Program-made: the position numbers and the translations under genes
In this document: piece after piece, positions 60,881-64,000 of the stretch
How the letters are laid out: every line of letters begins with the position of its first letter
Position numbering within the stretch: the stretch's first letter is position 1
The notes under the pieces: model-generated
The model's input: the letters and a program-made list of their open reading frames with translations, nothing else
Told to the model about the DNA's origin: nothing
Database searches by the model: none
Source: Paragorgia papillata
Lineage: Eukaryota > Cnidaria > Anthozoa > Scleralcyonacea > Coralliidae
Reading direction: 5' to 3'
NCBI GenBank assembly: GCA_035771165.1
Contig: JAWNZC010000216.1
Coordinates: forward strand, 2,007,501-2,071,500
DNA length: 64,000 nt

Positions 60881-60928
60881 GCCTCAAAGACCTTCTTTTG
60901 AACCGTATTTTCAAGGAATATAACTCTG
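60860..60928 (+). other. ZFAND: Candidate 5' UTR exon of the ZFAND-like gene
   Basis: A non-repetitive stretch ends in a good donor (AACTCT/GTAAGT, 60929). It could be the non-coding first exon upstream of 63386. Inference only. Confidence 0.25.
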
Positions 60929-60929
60929 T

Positions 60930-62470
60930 AAGTATCTATTTAATATCTCTTCTTATCTTTAGTTAAATAGGGTAGCGATCGGGCTGAAATTAAAGCCGTT
61001 TCTAACACATGTTTGTGCCTGACCTATATATCGTTTTGGCGTTCCTTGGCACGTTCCTTCCTCTTGTACAAAAACAATATTTTAGCCTTGTTATTCGTTG
61101 TTTTAACTCTAGATCTTTACAACTAGAACCTTAATGCAATCTTGGTATAACCTTGTGTTCATTTAACACAGAAATCGTACCCAAAAGCGTTAATTTCTTT
61201 CAACAATTGAGCGATTTTCAGGCATGTTTGATGCCCTTCGCTTTGGGGAAGGCCAAAGACTGCCAAATATAAATATCAATATACCATTTCATTTCGTCTT
61301 TAGATTACAAATCTCAACTCTAAACGAACCCCTAATACTTCAAAACTATTCTCCTGAATCGTTTCTACCAGAAAATGCTCTTCTTCAAAGGGTCGGGGCA
61401 TATTTCCTGACGAATATTGAACAAATAAAATTATGAAAAAAAATTTCGGCGTCATTTGTCTTTGTTTTATATCAAGTCACGAACGCACAATGGCGGGCTA
61501 CTCGACTCGAAAGATGTCCCTTTTAGCGACCTTTTCTCTTTGTTTTTTAAAGAGAAATCATCGTGATAGCCAAGTTTACTTTGAGTATTGATTCGATCTC
61601 AATAAAGGCCTAAAAATATGGCGTTTTCCCCCCAACAAAATGTGGTAATATTCAGATTTCTGATGCGTTGCCAAAAATCCCCTGAAATTAGCAAGCCATA
61701 TAAATGCTACTTTTCCTCCACGTTGTCTTTTAACAACAAAAGCATTTTAATGGCTTACTTCGCTTCTAAAAAACCACTGATTTCTCGTGTAAAAGGCTTT
61801 TATTTTACGAGAATAACTCGTATAAAGAACGGAGTCATCCTTACTCAGGAATCGCCATATTGTTTAAATTGAAAACTATTTTTCTCTCACACAAAAGGCC
61901 AAGTTGTGTGTCGAGTTTCGTTTGCTAGTTTTGGATTCTGGTTTAATAAAACCTTGGTAAGAACTTGCTTTTTTTTTCTAAATAGATCTTTAAGTATTCA
62001 TAATTATTGATTTCAGTGTAAAGCTTAATCGTGTGTCAATACCCCCATTTTAAGATATTCAGCAAACTACAACACTCATGCAAATATCTGGTTTCATTAC
62101 AAGCTTTATTTTCTGGAGGAAACAGAACATAATCACTGGCCCTTTTAGACTTTGGCCTTACATTACATCGTAATGATTTACTTTCGGTTTTAAGATTGCG
62201 TAGACTGTATCCAAATTTGTTTTTATTTACAAATCATATTCATCTACAACCCTAGGCTTCCCCCGGGCATTTGACTCGAGACAAGTCCCTCGTACAGGTT
62301 GGAATTTGATCCAAATTAAGTTGGTGTTTGGGTATCGACTATATCAACAACTGAACAGAATTATAATATGCAGTGTCTGTGGACAGAATCTGTTGAGGAA
62401 GTGTAGCGATCGTACAGTACATAGGATATTTCAGCAAAATAGGTCTTGTGATCTAGTGTGAAGCTTCAGA
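60930..62470. other. Putative intron of the ZFAND-like gene, no other gene recognised
   Basis: Frames at 61224-61436 and 61618-61872 have no recognisable domain. No repeat recognised. Confidence 0.35.
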
Positions 62471-62479
62471 ACTTATCGA

Positions 62480-63335
62480 ATTATCTCACAATGCAACGTA
62501 CAGTCTTACAATGTAATGTAAGGTCTCACAGTGTAACGTAAGGTCTCACAGTGTAATGTAAGGTCTCACAATATAATGTAAGGTCTCACAATGTAATGTA
62601 AGGTCTCACAATGTAACATAAGGTCTCACAGTGTAATGTAAGGTCTCGCAATGTATTTTAAGGTCTTACAATATATTTTAAGGTCTCACAATGTAATGTA
62701 AGGTCTCACAATGTAATGTAAAGGTCTCACAATGTAATGTAAGGTCTCACAATGTAATGTAAAGGTCTCACAATGTAATGTAAGGTCTCACAATGTAATG
62801 TAAGGGTCTCGCAATGTAATGTAAGGTCTTACAATGTAATGTAAGGTCTTACAATGTAATGTAAGGTCTTACAATGTAATGTAAGGTCTTACAATGTAAT
62901 GTAAAGGTCTCGTAATGTAATGTAATGTCTCACAATGTAATGTAAGGGTCTCGCAATGTAATGTAAGGTCTTACAATGTAATGTAAGGTCTTACAATGTA
63001 ATGTAAAGGTCTCACAATGTAATGTAAGGTCTCACAATGTAATGTAAGGTCTTGCAGTGTAATGTAAGGTCTCGCAATGTAATGTAAGGTCTCACAGTGT
63101 AATGTAAGGTCTCACAATGTAATGTAAGGTCTTACAATGTAATGTAAGGTCTCACAATGTAATGTAAGGTCTCACAATGTAATGTAAGGTCTCGCAATGT
63201 AATGTAAGGTCTCGCAATGTAATGCAAGGTCTCACAATGTAATGTAAGGTCTCACAATGTAACATAAGGTATCACAATGTAATGTAAGGTCTCACAATGT
63301 AACGTAAGGTCTCACAATGTAGCATAACATCTCAC
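62480..63335 (+). repeat. 20-bp tandem repeat (GGTCTCACAATGTAATGTAA)n
   Basis: About 42 units, some 21 bp long (additional A or G before GGTCTC); variants TCTTACA, TCTCGCA, AGTGTAA. Ends about 50 bases before the exon acceptor. Confidence 0.97.
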
Positions 63336-63385
63336 CATGGCAAAATCATCTCCAACTAATGTTTTCTTTGTCATATTCTCAACAG

Positions 63386-63549
63386 GATGGAGAATCAGAA
63401 TACGCAACAACCATCTCTTTGTCGTGCTGGATGTGGGTTCTACAGTAATTCTTCATTTGATGGCATGTGTTCCAAATGTTTTAAGGATGCTCTAAGACGA
63501 ACTCAATCAACGTCGTCACCTACAGGACGCATTAGCCCTGCTACTACCA
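63386..63549 (+). CDS. ZFAND: ZFAND5/6-like A20-type zinc finger protein, first coding exon (54 aa visible)
   Basis: Acceptor CTCAACAG, one UTR base, ATG at 63387, donor ACCA/GTAAGG at 63550, phase 1. The protein begins MENQNTQQPSLCRAGCGFYS and continues SFDGMCSKCFKDAL. Cys 12, 16, 28 and 31 give the A20 zinc-finger spacing C-x3-C-x11-C-x2-C with the GFY and MCSKC signature of ZFAND5/ZFAND6/AWP1. A Ser/Thr-rich linker starts (STSSPTGRISPATT). The AN1 finger would lie in exons beyond the window. Family role: ubiquitin binding and stress or signalling regulation. The choice between ZFAND5 and ZFAND6 cannot be made from this exon. Confidence 0.85.
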
Positions 63550-63574
63550 GTAAGGGGATATCCAAGTTATTTCA

Positions 63575-64000
63575 CTTCTTAACTCATTGCTGCCTAGGAT
63601 GTCTGAGGGTTCTCTCTTTGATGAATAAAATCATCTGGTGTTAGACAGAGTAAAACAATAAAGGAACCATTTTTGACCAGCTCAGGCAGGAATGGGTTAA
63701 TCACTTGTTAACTCATTGCTGCCTAGGATGTCTGAGGGTTCTCTCTTTGATGAGTAAAATCATCTGGTGTTAGACACAGTAAAACAATAAAGGAACCATT
63801 TTTGGCCAGCTCAGGCAGGAATGGGTTAATCACTTGTTAACTCATTGCTGCCTAGGATGTCTGAGGGTTCTCTCTTGATGAATAAAATCATCTGGTGTTA
63901 GACAGAGTAAAACAATAAAGGCACCATTTTTGACCAGCTCGGGCAGGAATGGGTTAATCACTTGTTAACTCATTGCTGCCTAGGATGTCTGAGGGTTCTC
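63575..64000 (-). repeat. Family-Y tandem array, at least three units, ZFAND-like intron
   Basis: Begins about 25 bases after the donor: AACTCATTGCTGCCTAGGAT, GTGTTAGACAGAGTAAAAC, CAGGCAGGAATGGGTTAATC. Continues out of the window. Confidence 0.85.

Overview
This is animal nuclear DNA. Genes are split by GT-AG introns, plus one probable U12-type AT-AG intron. Coding regions encode animal proteins: tropomodulin, ADAM10/Kuzbanian, a melatonin-receptor-like GPCR and a ZFAND5/6-type A20 zinc finger. Gene content, the dense MITE and tandem-repeat landscape and a Penelope-like GIY-YIG fragment suggest a marine invertebrate, most likely a cnidarian; the taxon is an inference. Only a few percent of the window is coding. 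The rest is a mosaic of simple-sequence satellites, hairpin (TIR) elements, SINEs and 110-130 bp tandem families.

Layout. 1-723 (+): 3' part of a glycine-zipper membrane-type protein. 0.8-8.5 kb: pentanucleotide satellite, hAT-type MITE, foldback elements and two arrays of a 120-bp repeat carrying a hammerhead-ribozyme-like core. 8557-20205 (+): complete eight-exon tropomodulin (349 aa) whose introns are filled with satellites. 20.4-35.9 kb: no intact protein gene recognised. It holds a TIR element with a small Cys-rich ORF, a mariner-like relic, a Penelope-like endonuclease relic (-), a disabled pair of LDL-receptor-type EGF/YWTD exons, SINEs and satellites. 35915-36883 (+): single-exon melatonin-receptor-like GPCR, followed directly by another hammerhead-like array and 66-bp and 18-bp satellites. 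41170-53761 (+): complete 13-exon ADAM10-like sheddase (745 aa); ten of its twelve introns carry a tandem repeat and nine are dominated by it. 53.8-63.3 kb: nested TIR elements, GGTT satellite, two hammerhead-like arrays and a 20-bp satellite. 63386-63549 (+): first coding exon of a ZFAND5/6-like gene that runs out of the window.

The genes do not form a functional cluster: actin pointed-end capping, membrane shedding (Notch-type substrates), a GPCR and a ubiquitin-binding protein. What unifies the window is repeat biology. Tandem arrays of several unrelated unit lengths (5, 6, 12, 18, 20, 66, 87, 94 and about 113-128 bp) have expanded in introns and intergenic DNA while exons and reading frames stayed intact.

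The most interesting signals are: (i) the 120-bp arrays with CTGATGA...GAAACGTC cores, compatible with Penelope/retrozyme-type hammerhead ribozymes; (ii) three related hairpin-forming tandem families (X, Y, Z here) that share a 33-bp core but have different, internally complementary arms; (iii) the probable U12 intron in ADAM10; (iv) an ADAM10 zinc-binding motif split by a roughly 2-kb GTTAGA satellite intron. All calls come from reading the sequence; no database search or folding program was run.
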